A stretch of DNA of 14,906 bases from Clostridium sp. CAG:138 (GTDB lineage: Bacteria; Bacillota; Clostridia; Christensenellales; CAG-138), in contig FR879677.1 of the NCBI GenBank assembly GCA_000435055.1, forward strand, positions 14,850-29,755, in the 5' to 3' direction. Below the pieces are notes generated by a model that worked only from the letters and a program-made list of their open reading frames with translations, did not search any database and was not told the DNA's origin. Positions 7,199 through 14,174 of this stretch are shown here, in pieces. The position numbers were made by a program, and so were the translations under genes. The first letter of the stretch is position 1; every line of letters begins with the position of its first letter.

Positions 7199-7511
7199 AA
7201 TAAAATCGGTAATTAAACAACAGAAAACAGCAAAAGCCGCGGGAGAGGACAGAAACGTTTCGCGTCCGTTCGAACGGCATAAAAGTTGAAGACGGTCAAT
7301 GAGTTAAAGCTATCGATTTAAAGCTGAAGGGGGGGCGGGAATCGATTAAAAAAACGAACGAGCCGGGGGCAGAAGCCTGCGGCTCGAAACGCTTTCGGTA
7401 AATATAGTTGTTGATTCCTGCGGAATAACCGAAACATCCGAAAGCGCACGGAAGGCAAGCCTGCGCATTCGGAAACAGGCGGAAAACTCCGGTGAGGGAA
7501 AGCTGACGGGA
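7199..7511. other. Structured intergenic region between spoIIE and gntR (convergent)
   Basis: 313 bp with no credible gene. It contains the palindromes GAAACGTTTC (7252-7261) and CCGTTCGAACGG (7266-7277), two copies of an ATCGATT motif around 7312 and 7340, and the gntR terminator at 7348-7385. A 9-bp inverted repeat CGCTTTCGG/CCGAAAGCG (7390-7398 and 7438-7446) encloses a 5-bp hairpin ATTCC-TGC-GGAAT (7414-7426). AGCTGA-CGGGA-TCAGCT (7501-7517) spans the gntR stop codon. The last three would lie in the gntR 3' UTR. No T-run stem oriented for spoIIE was found. Confidence 0.55.
7348..7385 (-). terminator. Intrinsic terminator of the gntR gene
   Basis: On the minus strand, bases 7385-7360 form an 11-bp stem (GAGCCG...CGGCTC, extended by GC pairs with one mismatch and one G-T) around a 4-nt loop. 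After five bases comes a run of seven T (complement of 7348-7354). It lies about 125 bp past the gntR stop codon, so the transcript would have a long 3' UTR. Confidence 0.6.
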
Positions 7512-8183
7512 TCAGCTCTGAAGGATGGGCGAATTGAGTGAAAGCACCTTGGTCTTTTCAAGGTGGGTGCGGAGGATTGCCGCCGCATATTCGCTGTCGC
7601 CCGCACGACATGCATCAAGGAGCTTGTAGTGCTCGCCCTTGGACTGCGCGCTGACTTCGGTTGCGGAATAGTAGGGACGGATATAACGATCCACGTTCGC
7701 ATGGAGCTGCTCGATGAGCTGGAGCAGGAAAGTGTTGCCCGTTGCTTCATAGAGAGCGAAATGGAACTGGAGGTTAAGATCCTCAAGCTTGTTTGCATCG
7801 GTTTCGGTTTCGCATTCCTGAAGAATGACGGCAGCCTTTTCAATGCATTCGTCCGTCATGAGCGGAATCGCGGCACGAATCGCACCCATTTCAAGGATGA
7901 TGCGGGTGTCCATTGCATTTTCAAGCTCCTCACGGGTGAGCTTTGTAACAACGGCACCCCTGTTGGGGTAAATGCGGACAAGACCCTGCGCATCAAGCTG
8001 GCGGAAAGCTTCCCTGACGGGAATATGGCTGACGCTGAGCTGTGCGGAGATTTCGTCCTGACGAAGGGGCATTCCGCCGGGAAGCACCCCGCGGATGATT
8101 GCGGTGCGCAGTACCTGGAAAACCCAGTCTCTTGCTGCCATTGACCGCTGCTGCATTTCTTCTGCAATGTCTTTAAGCTGCAT
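7512..8183 (-). CDS. GntR-family transcriptional regulator, FadR subfamily (FCD domain)
   Basis: 223 residues. An N-terminal winged helix occupies about residues 10-80: VLRTAIIRGVLPGGMPLRQ, then the HTH EISAQLSVSHIPVREAFRQL and the wing GLVRIYPNRGAVV, all typical of GntR. Residues about 88-211 form the helical FCD ligand-binding domain. The usual metal-site positions are NLQFH (Asn137, where Asp is common, and His141), His185 in GEHYKLL, and His207 in LRTHLEKT. FCD regulators normally sense small organic acids and repress catabolic operons. Here no metabolic gene is adjacent, so the regulon cannot be guessed and may be autoregulatory or distant. The ribosome binding site is only a weak AGAGAG 9 nt before the ATG, while the promoter is very strong. 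The gene is monocistronic and lies between spoIIE and mreC. Confidence 0.93.
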   Translation of the reverse strand: MQLKDIAEEMQQRSMAARDWVFQVLRTAIIRGVLPGGMPLRQDEISAQLSVSHIPVREAFRQLDAQGLVRIYPNRGAVVTKLTREELENAMDTRIILEMGAIRAAIPLMTDECIEKAAVILQECETETDANKLEDLNLQFHFALYEATGNTFLLQLIEQLHANVDRYIRPYYSATEVSAQSKGEHYKLLDACRAGDSEYAAAILRTHLEKTKVLSLNSPILQS

Positions 8184-8239
8184 AGTAGTTATCTCTCTTT
8201 CATATATACATGTACAATGAGTTGCTTGCCTTTACAACC

Positions 8240-8283
8240 ATCCCTATTATACAGGGATTTTATATAATTGTCAACCCAATTAT
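8240..8283. promoter_or_regulatory. Inverted repeats overlapping the gntR promoter, candidate operators
   Basis: ATCCCT-N7-AGGGAT (8240-8258) brackets the -10 box. ATAATTG-N6-CAATTAT (8264-8283) covers the -35 box. A further palindrome TACATGTA (8207-8214) lies in the leader. Their position suits repression, and GntR proteins often repress themselves, but no site matches a known operator exactly. Confidence 0.4.
8246..8274 (-). promoter_or_regulatory. Perfect consensus sigma-A promoter of gntR
   Basis: The minus strand reads TTGACA (complement of 8269-8274), a 17-bp spacer and TATAAT (complement of 8246-8251), matching all twelve consensus bases. The leader to the gntR ATG is about 55 nt. 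Confidence 0.88.
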
Positions 8284-8406
8284 CAAGGTTTTTTCGGGTA
8301 TGATATATGTAAAATGCAAAAAACAGGTCGAAAATGCAAAAAATTTGGAAAATAATGAAAAAATCCGCAAATATTGTGAACACTGCCGCTATGCCGGCCG
8401 CCGCTC

Positions 8407-8435
8407 TTGAAAAAGCCGGGGATAGGGGTTATAAT
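8407..8435 (+). promoter_or_regulatory. Sigma-A promoter of the mreC operon
   Basis: TTGAAA (8407-8412), a 17-bp spacer and TATAAT (8430-8435), giving eleven of twelve consensus bases. The leader of about 55 nt contains a T8 run (8448-8455) close to the expected start site. The 311-bp region 8184-8494 therefore holds back-to-back promoters for gntR and mreC and no gene. Confidence 0.82.
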
Positions 8436-8494
8436 GTATACGACGGATTTTTTTTGATTCGCTGCTTAATTGCATTAAAGGAACTGATAAAAAA

Positions 8495-9334
8495 ATGAAA
8501 AAAGGCGGCTTCGGCAAAAACAAACCCTTGCTCATAACGATCGTTGCGCTTGTTGTGCTTGCGGCAATGATACTTGCAAGCGCGGGCAGGGGAACTGCAA
8601 ATTGGTTTGAAAATGCGGTGGGTGCGGTTCTGACCCCGGTGCAGGGGTTTGCCGCACGCGCCTCGAATTCAATTGCCGATTTTTTCCGCGGAGTTTTTAA
8701 CACGACCGATGCGGATAAGGAGAACGCAAAACTCAAAAGCGAGCTTGCACTCTATAACAAAATGCAGCTGGAGCTTGAGGAGCTTAAAAAAGAGAACGAG
8801 CGGCTGCGCGGCCTTTTGGAATACTCCGGTTCGTTCGGCGAGTGTTCGGGTGTTGCGGCATCCGTCACGGGGAGGTCAACGGATATTTATTTTCGGGTTT
8901 TCACCGTTAATGCCGGACGGAATCAGGGCATTGATGTTGACATGCCCGTGATTTGTGCGGACGGGCTTGTCGGCAGGGTTACGGAGGTCGGCGCGACATG
9001 GAGCAAAGTCACGGCTGTGATCGATGCGGAAACGTCCGTCCCCGTAATGGTGGAGCGCACGCGGGACAACTGCATGGTTCGCGGTGTGCTGAACACGGTG
9101 GATTCCGAGGCGGGTATGGAGCTTTACTACCTGCCGAGGGACAGAACGGACCTTGTTCCCGGAGACACCGTTATCACAAGCGGCATAGGCGGCATTTACC
9201 CGAAGGGAATAAAAATCGGCTCCGTGCGTGAAGTGTTGACGTCGGACGGCGAGGCAAATGCGATAATTTCGCCCTCTGTGGATTTTGTTCATATTGAAGA
9301 AGTGTTTATCATCACCGGGAACGGGGAAGGCTGA
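8495..9334 (+). CDS. mreC: Rod shape-determining protein MreC
   Basis: 279 residues. An AAAGGA at 8477-8482 precedes the ATG with a longish 12-nt spacing. Residues 11-30 form one transmembrane anchor after a short Lys-rich cytoplasmic tail. Residues about 73-110 are a charged coiled coil (KLKSELALYNKMQLELEELK). The remainder is the paired beta-barrel extracellular domain: VTGRSTDIYFRVFTVNAGRN, GLVGRVTEVGATWSKVTAVID, VITSGIGGIYPKGIKIG. MreC links the MreB cytoskeleton to peptidoglycan synthases and activates class B PBPs outside the membrane. It is the first gene of the + strand operon and its stop overlaps the mreD start by one base (TGATG). mreB is not in the window. Confidence 0.95.
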   Translation: MKKGGFGKNKPLLITIVALVVLAAMILASAGRGTANWFENAVGAVLTPVQGFAARASNSIADFFRGVFNTTDADKENAKLKSELALYNKMQLELEELKKENERLRGLLEYSGSFGECSGVAASVTGRSTDIYFRVFTVNAGRNQGIDVDMPVICADGLVGRVTEVGATWSKVTAVIDAETSVPVMVERTRDNCMVRGVLNTVDSEAGMELYYLPRDRTDLVPGDTVITSGIGGIYPKGIKIGSVREVLTSDGEANAIISPSVDFVHIEEVFIITGNGEG

Positions 9335-9846
9335 TGCGGAAATACGTCATTGCAATTGCCCTTGCAGCGGCATTTTATATTGACACGGTGCTTTTCGGAG
9401 TGTGCGGTTCGCCCGTTTTTTGGCCGAACACCGTGCTTGCGGTTATTGCGGCACTGAGTGTGATGGGCGGGGCTGCGCCGTTTGCGGCGGTCGGCATAGG
9501 CATCGGTTTCGTTATTGATGTTGTTTACAACAAATATATCGGATTAACATCGCTTTCGCTGCTGATTGCGGCACTTGCCGGCGGAGCGTTCTACAACAAG
9601 TTTTATGCGGATAACGTTATTGTTCCCGCAGGCGTTGCAGCCGTTGCATACACGGTCAAAGAACATATACTGCTGTTTACGCTGCTTATTTCGGGCGGAA
9701 ATTTGAGCAGTTATTTTATGCTTTTGCTCACGCATATCCTGCCGTCCGCCGTGCTGACGGGCGGGTTTGCAGCTCTTGCACATGTTATTTTCAAAAAAGT
9801 TCTGTTCAAGTCGCTTTGGCATCGCGATATCGATTCGAGAGAATAA
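9334..9846 (+). CDS. mreD: Rod shape-determining protein MreD
   Basis: 170 residues, starting one base inside the mreC stop, with GGGGAAGG just upstream. The protein is mostly hydrophobic with about five membrane segments (VIAIALAAAFYIDTVLF, TVLAVIAALSVMGGA, GIGIGFVIDVVYN, AGVAAVAYTVKEHILLFTLL, AVLTGGFAALAHVIF). It has the family length and the position after mreC. The FVIDVVYNKYIGLTSL segment corresponds to the conserved GxxxDxxxGxxxGL-like region of MreD. It is an integral partner of MreC in the elongation complex. Confidence 0.92.
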   Translation: MRKYVIAIALAAAFYIDTVLFGVCGSPVFWPNTVLAVIAALSVMGGAAPFAAVGIGIGFVIDVVYNKYIGLTSLSLLIAALAGGAFYNKFYADNVIVPAGVAAVAYTVKEHILLFTLLISGGNLSSYFMLLLTHILPSAVLTGGFAALAHVIFKKVLFKSLWHRDIDSRE

Positions 9847-9956
9847 AAACAAAGCAGCAAAAGGACGTGAACGGACAGAAAAAACGGGCTGAATTGAAGA
9901 ACAGAACAAGTAAAACGGGAAGATAAAATCAAAGCCTGAGGCGGAAAGGAAAAATC

Positions 9957-12488
9957 ATGGCGGAAAAGATTGCACGCAAGCCCTTGGGGCGTTTCATTAT
10001 TCTTGCGGTTGTGCTCCTTATGATGATGGGCACATTGCTGACAACACTTTACGGCCTTACAATAAAAAACGGCGATTACTACACGGAAAATGCCGAAAAA
10101 GAGGCAACAAACACCATTGTGACGCGGGGCAGGCGCGGAACAATTTACGACTGCAACGGCCTTGTGCTTGCGTATGATGAAACCTGTTACAATGTCTGCT
10201 TTATGCGCGACGGGGACAACCGCAGCGATTACGACAGCGCGGTTTACACTGAGGCACTTATTGAGGCGATAAAAATAATCAACGAAGGCGGAAGCGAAAC
10301 CATTGACACGTCCTATATCCGCAAAAACGAAAAAGGTGAGCTGTATTACGACTGGGGCAGCGAAAACGAACGCACGATAAAATCACGCTACAAAAACTTT
10401 TGCAACGTGTGCGGCTTCGTGATTCCCAAAAAGTATGAAGACGATATCACAAAATGGATCTCGGCGGAGGATGCATATCTGAAGCTGCGCGAAATGTGGT
10501 TCATTCCGGAGGAACTGCCGTTTGAAGACGCCGTGAAGGTCATTTCGATTCGGCAGGAGGTGCTTTTGAACGACTACAGGAGCTACGAACCGGTAACCAT
10601 TGCCCGCGATGTCGGCACGGAAGTTGTTGCAAAGCTTGAAATGGCAAAGCTTGAAGGAATTATAACCGAGCAGAGCACGCGCAGAGTGTACCCTTACGGA
10701 CAAACCGCCGCGCATATTCTCGGTTATTGTCAGAAAATGAGCGAGGAGAATTCCGAACAATACATCTCGTCGGGTTATGATTACAACGACTATATCGGCG
10801 TGTCCGGTGTTGAAGCAACCATGGAGAAGTACCTGACCGGTTGTTCAACGGAACATCACGGCAGCACCGTTGTGAAAACGAATGCGAACAAATCCGTTAT
10901 AGAGGTTCTTTCGGTAACTCCGCCGACGGACGGAAGCGATGTTACGCTGACCATCGATCTTTCAATGCAGCTTGTTGTTGAAAATGCACTGAAAGACATA
11001 ATTCAGAACATCAACCAAAAGCAGCAGGCGCTGATCGACGCCGACGGTGACGGAAGATACGACGGGAAATACGCGGAATATGACGATATAAAGCTTGCAA
11101 AAACAGGTGCAATCGTTGTTATGGATGTTAACACGGGCAATGTGCTTGCAATGGCATCGTACCCCTCGTTCGATCCGAACTGGTTCATCAACGGACTGAC
11201 GCCGGAACAGGTGGATTACCTTATGAAGAGCGATGAAGCGGCGGAAACGACCCCCGCGCGAAACAAAGCAATTTCAATGAAACTTGCGCCGGGTTCAATC
11301 TTCAAAATGTGCACCGGGTTTGCGGGGCTGATGGAGGGTGTTGTCGGAATCGATGAAACGATCGACGATGAATCTCCCTATTATGTTAAGGATCCGGAAA
11401 CGGGCGAAGCCATCATGCAGAACCCGGTCAAGTGCTGGACGAAATATCCGCAGCGGCACAATAACCAGACGATAATCGAAGCGTTGAAGAATTCCTGCAA
11501 CTACTATTTCTGCGAAGTTGCAAACCGTCTCGGCATAGACAAACTTGCGGACTGGGCGAAAAAGCTCGGGCTTGCAAGCCGCACGGAGATTGAATTGACG
11601 GGCGAAGCACAGGGCACTATCGGCGGGCAGCAGGATCTTTACGACAATACAAAGCTGCACAATGAACAGGCCACGAGTATGCCCGGGCTTGTTTTCCGTT
11701 CCCTTTGCAAAACCCTGCGCGGCTATCAGACCGTTCGCGGTGTTGAAATTGACGAAGCCGCGATTGAAAAATGTGCCGAAAGGCTTATGCAGCTGCAGGA
11801 CGGCAGCCTTGCGGGCAAGGGCGATGCGGTTCGAAGCATATTGAGCGAAGAACTGGGCATTCCGGACGGAATCTCACGTTCCCGCAATTGGGTGAACGAA
11901 ATCACTTCCGTTCTGAACGAAATCCAGTGGAAGTCAACCCTCACAATCCGCACGGGTATCGGTCAGAGCATTCTGCTCGTGACTCCGATCGAAGCTGTTC
12001 GCTATGTTTCCGCAATTGCAAACGGCGGCACCGTTTATAATGCGCATATTGTGAAAAACGTTGTTTCATCCGGCGGGGAGACACTTGTTTCAACCGAACC
12101 TTCCGTTTTTAACAAAATCGATGCTCCCGAGGAATATTGGACGGCTATCCGCCGCGGCATGGCGGGCGTTGTTTCACCGGAGGACGGCGGCACGGCGGGT
12201 GATGCATTCAGCGAGGAATTTGAGCAGCTTGGCTATCTTGCAAAGATAAGCGGCAAAACGGGTTCGGCACAGGTCGGAAACGTTACCATCGACATTCAGA
12301 ACACAAGCTGGTTCGTTTCGTTTGCACCGAACGACAATCCCGATATTGCAATCTGCGTTTGTATTCCGAACGGACTCTCGGGCTCGTCCAGTGCGGGTGC
12401 AATAGAGGATATAATGACCTATTACTTCAGCAAGCTTGACGCGCGTTCGCCGGAAACGCTTGCGAAGCCCGACGATGTTACGCCGTGA
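9957..12488 (+). CDS. mrdA: Class B penicillin-binding protein, PBP2/MrdA-like transpeptidase
   Basis: 843 residues, with AAAGGA before the ATG. One anchor helix lies at about residues 12-32. An N-terminal pedestal follows (VTRGRRGTIYDCNGLVLAYD; RRVYPYGQTAAHILGY; IGVSGVEATMEKYLTG). The transpeptidase domain has all three active-site motifs: Ser447-x-x-Lys450 in APGSIFKM, Ser513-Cys-Asn515 in NSCNYYF, and Lys767-Thr-Gly in SGKTGSAQ. It cross-links peptidoglycan during elongation, and its position after mreCD supports MrdA over FtsI. It is longer than the usual 600-720 residues. Extra segments include residues about 340-380, with a DADGDGRYD loop (361-369) like an EF-hand/dockerin calcium loop, and about 590-680 between SxN and the TGIGQS segment. 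A 110-bp purine-rich gap separates it from mreD. It may also serve in spore cortex or septal synthesis (alternative). Confidence 0.92.
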   Translation: MAEKIARKPLGRFIILAVVLLMMMGTLLTTLYGLTIKNGDYYTENAEKEATNTIVTRGRRGTIYDCNGLVLAYDETCYNVCFMRDGDNRSDYDSAVYTEALIEAIKIINEGGSETIDTSYIRKNEKGELYYDWGSENERTIKSRYKNFCNVCGFVIPKKYEDDITKWISAEDAYLKLREMWFIPEELPFEDAVKVISIRQEVLLNDYRSYEPVTIARDVGTEVVAKLEMAKLEGIITEQSTRRVYPYGQTAAHILGYCQKMSEENSEQYISSGYDYNDYIGVSGVEATMEKYLTGCSTEHHGSTVVKTNANKSVIEVLSVTPPTDGSDVTLTIDLSMQLVVENALKDIIQNINQKQQALIDADGDGRYDGKYAEYDDIKLAKTGAIVVMDVNTGNVLAMASYPSFDPNWFINGLTPEQVDYLMKSDEAAETTPARNKAISMKLAPGSIFKMCTGFAGLMEGVVGIDETIDDESPYYVKDPETGEAIMQNPVKCWTKYPQRHNNQTIIEALKNSCNYYFCEVANRLGIDKLADWAKKLGLASRTEIELTGEAQGTIGGQQDLYDNTKLHNEQATSMPGLVFRSLCKTLRGYQTVRGVEIDEAAIEKCAERLMQLQDGSLAGKGDAVRSILSEELGIPDGISRSRNWVNEITSVLNEIQWKSTLTIRTGIGQSILLVTPIEAVRYVSAIANGGTVYNAHIVKNVVSSGGETLVSTEPSVFNKIDAPEEYWTAIRRGMAGVVSPEDGGTAGDAFSEEFEQLGYLAKISGKTGSAQVGNVTIDIQNTSWFVSFAPNDNPDIAICVCIPNGLSGSSSAGAIEDIMTYYFSKLDARSPETLAKPDDVTP

Positions 12489-12525
12489 CAAGCCGGGAAC
12501 GGCGCAAAACGTGGAAATCGGAGAC

Positions 12526-12530
12526 GGAGA
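12526..12530 (+). promoter_or_regulatory. Ribosome binding site fixing the HAD phosphatase start
   Basis: GGAGA lies 10 nt before ATG 12541. The same frame extends upstream to a TTG at 12436 inside the PBP gene, but that extension has low-quality basic residues and no family match, so 12541 is the preferred start. Confidence 0.65.
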
Positions 12531-12540
12531 CAGAAATCAA

Positions 12541-13248
12541 ATGAAAAAAACGACTGCAAAATATGAATATGTTCTGTTTGACCTTGACGGCACGCTGACC
12601 GATCCCGCGCTCGGCATCACAAACTCGGTGATGTATGCATTGAAAAAATTCGGCATCAGTGTTTCGGACAGATCGGAGCTCTTCCGCTTTATCGGGCCGC
12701 CGCTTATGTATTCGTTCAAAACATATTACGGCTTTGACGATGAAAAGGCAAAACTTGCACTCGACTATTATCGCGACAGGTTTGCCGACGGCGGAAAATT
12801 CGAAAACGAGGTTTATCCGGGCATTGCAGAGCTGCTTGCGGAGCTTCGCTCTGCGGGCAGCAGGATAATACTTGCAACAAGCAAACCGGAGGAGTTTTCG
12901 GTTGAGATACTGGAGCACTTTGATTTGCTGAAATATTTTGATTTTGTTGCAGGAAACACGCTTGATGAGGCACGCCCCGAAAAACGGCAGGTCATTGAAC
13001 ACATTTTGAACAGCGTTCCGGATATTCGCCGAACGCTGCGAACGGCGGAAGGAAGGCCTGCCCTTGAAACCAGCGGCACCGTTATGGTCGGAGACAGATG
13101 CTATGATGTGACGGGCGCGGCGGAGTTCGGAATTCCCGCTGTCGGTGTGCTGTTCGGTTACGGCACAAAGGCGGAGCTTGAGGAAGCGGGTGCGGCTGAA
13201 ACGGCGGTAAGCGTTTCAGCCCTGCGGAGGCTTCTGCTTGAGCAATAA
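12541..13248 (+). CDS. HAD-superfamily class IA phosphatase (phosphoglycolate phosphatase/5'-nucleotidase-like)
   Basis: 235 residues from ATG 12541. Motif I is VLFDLDGTLTD, with nucleophile Asp14 and general acid Asp16. A four-helix cap follows (FIGPPLMYSFKTYYGF). Motif II is IILATSKP with Thr113. The motif III Lys lies in RPEKRQVIE. Motif IV is VMVGDRCYDVTGA with Asp185 and Asp189. The TDPALGITNSVMYALKKFGI and FIGPPL segments are typical of the group annotated as phosphoglycolate phosphatase or HAD 5'-nucleotidase. The true substrate, a small phosphate ester or nucleotide, cannot be read from sequence. It is the last gene of the mre operon, 52 bp after the PBP stop, and is followed by a terminator. 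A role in wall synthesis is not implied by the family, so co-transcription may be incidental. Confidence 0.9.
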   Translation: MKKTTAKYEYVLFDLDGTLTDPALGITNSVMYALKKFGISVSDRSELFRFIGPPLMYSFKTYYGFDDEKAKLALDYYRDRFADGGKFENEVYPGIAELLAELRSAGSRIILATSKPEEFSVEILEHFDLLKYFDFVAGNTLDEARPEKRQVIEHILNSVPDIRRTLRTAEGRPALETSGTVMVGDRCYDVTGAAEFGIPAVGVLFGYGTKAELEEAGAAETAVSVSALRRLLLEQ

Positions 13249-13283
13249 TAAATAATGCGGTCAGCGAAAAAAGCTGAAAAGCC

Positions 13284-13322
13284 AAAAAGCGGGACGGATA
13301 TAAACTCCGAATCCGCTTTTTT
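13284..13322. terminator. Bidirectional intrinsic terminator between the HAD gene and sigE
   Basis: AAAAAGCGG (13284-13292) pairs with CCGCTTTTT (13313-13321), with an inner CGGA/TCCG (13295-13298 and 13306-13309) around TATAAAC. The A-run and T-run flank it symmetrically, so it can stop transcripts from both the + strand mre operon and the - strand spoIIGA-sigE operon, which converge here. A small TCAGC/GCTGA hairpin lies just upstream (13261-13277). Confidence 0.85.
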
Positions 13323-13337
13323 AATTGCCGCGAGACA

Positions 13338-14072
13338 TCATGACATTGCCGTGATTTCCTTATATAACTCGTTGATAATTTTCTTTTCTAACCTTGAAAT
13401 ATAGCTTTGGGAAATGCCGAGCATATCCGCAACCTGCTTTTGTGTGTATTCGCGGCAGCCGTTCAGCCCGAAGCGAAGTTCTATTATGCGCTTTTCCCGT
13501 GCGCCGAGTTTGTTAAGCGCAATATGCAGCAGCTGCCGGTCAACTTCATCCTCAATGCCCTGCCCCACAACATCGCCGTCCGTGCCGAGAATGTCGCCGA
13601 GCAAAAGCTCGTTGCCGTCCCAATCCACATTCAACGGTTCGTCAAGACTGACTTCAAGTTTTTGCTTTACGGTTTTGCGCAGATGCATAAGGATTTCATT
13701 TTCGATGCAGCGGCTTGCGTAGGTTGCAAGCTTGATGTTCCTGTCCGCGCGAAATGTGTTGACGGCTTTGATAAGTCCGATCGTGCCGATCGAGATGAGG
13801 TCTTCAATGCAAACACCTGTGTTTTCAAATTTTTTCGCAATATAAACAACAAGGCGAAGGTTATGTTCGATCAGCATGTTTTTCGCCTGCTCCGCTGTTT
13901 CGCGGGCAGCGGGGGAGTCGTCCGCGTTTGTGAAAAGCAGTGTCAGCCGCAGCTCTTCTTCTTTCGAAAGCGGCGGCGGCAGAGAAACGCCCGTGCCGAT
14001 ATACCCGAGATCTGCCGAGATTCCGAGTTTTCTGTAAAGCTTTGACAGCAGCTTCCTGATAAAATTCAGCAT
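13338..14072 (-). CDS. sigE: Pro-sigma-E, mother-cell sporulation sigma factor
   Basis: 244 residues, close to the 239 of B. subtilis. The start at 14072 is set by AAGGAGG (complement of 14080-14086). A longer frame to 14132 adds 20 residues with no ribosome binding site. Residues 1-30 form the amphipathic pro-sequence (MLNFIRKLLSKLYRKLG), followed by YIGTG and LPPPLSKEEE. This segment tethers the inactive precursor to the membrane and is removed by SpoIIGA. Region 2 is nearly invariant for the family: NLRLVVYIAKKFENTG, EDLISIGTIGLIKAVNTF, IKLATYASRCIENEIL. VSLDEPLNVDWDGNELLL is a sigma-E hallmark. Region 4 has the HTH TQKQVADMLGISQSYISRLE. It controls the early mother-cell programme after engulfment begins. 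It is co-transcribed with spoIIGA; sigG, which often follows in Bacillus, is not present here. Confidence 0.97.
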   Translation of the reverse strand: MLNFIRKLLSKLYRKLGISADLGYIGTGVSLPPPLSKEEELRLTLLFTNADDSPAARETAEQAKNMLIEHNLRLVVYIAKKFENTGVCIEDLISIGTIGLIKAVNTFRADRNIKLATYASRCIENEILMHLRKTVKQKLEVSLDEPLNVDWDGNELLLGDILGTDGDVVGQGIEDEVDRQLLHIALNKLGAREKRIIELRFGLNGCREYTQKQVADMLGISQSYISRLEKKIINELYKEITAMS

Positions 14073-14079
14073 ATTCAGT

Positions 14080-14086
14080 CCTCCTT
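14080..14086 (-). promoter_or_regulatory. Ribosome binding site fixing the sigE start
   Basis: The minus strand reads AAGGAGG seven nt before the ATG at 14072, a near-perfect Shine-Dalgarno sequence that excludes the upstream in-frame ATG at 14132. Confidence 0.85.
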
Positions 14087-14174
14087 TTCGACTTTTGAAC
14101 TTTTTGAATAAATGCGGTTTAAGCGAAAACACCGACCTGCCGCAGCGTCTTCCGCGGAGAAGCCGTAACGTCTT

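Noticed and set aside
8189..8410. Short overlapping frames on both strands in the gntR-mreC intergenic region
   Set aside because: They are AT-rich, lack ribosome binding sites and lie over two strong promoters.
8448..8455. T8 run upstream of mreC as a terminator
   Set aside because: No stem precedes it, and it lies just downstream of a near-consensus promoter, in the mreC leader.
12436..12540. Upstream extension of the HAD phosphatase from a TTG inside the PBP gene
   Set aside because: The added 35 residues do not match the family, whose N-terminus is just before FDLDGT, and a ribosome binding site precedes the ATG at 12541.
14073..14132. Longer sigE start at 14132
   Set aside because: The extra 20 residues have no Shine-Dalgarno, whereas AAGGAGG precedes the ATG at 14072 and the resulting length matches sigma-E.
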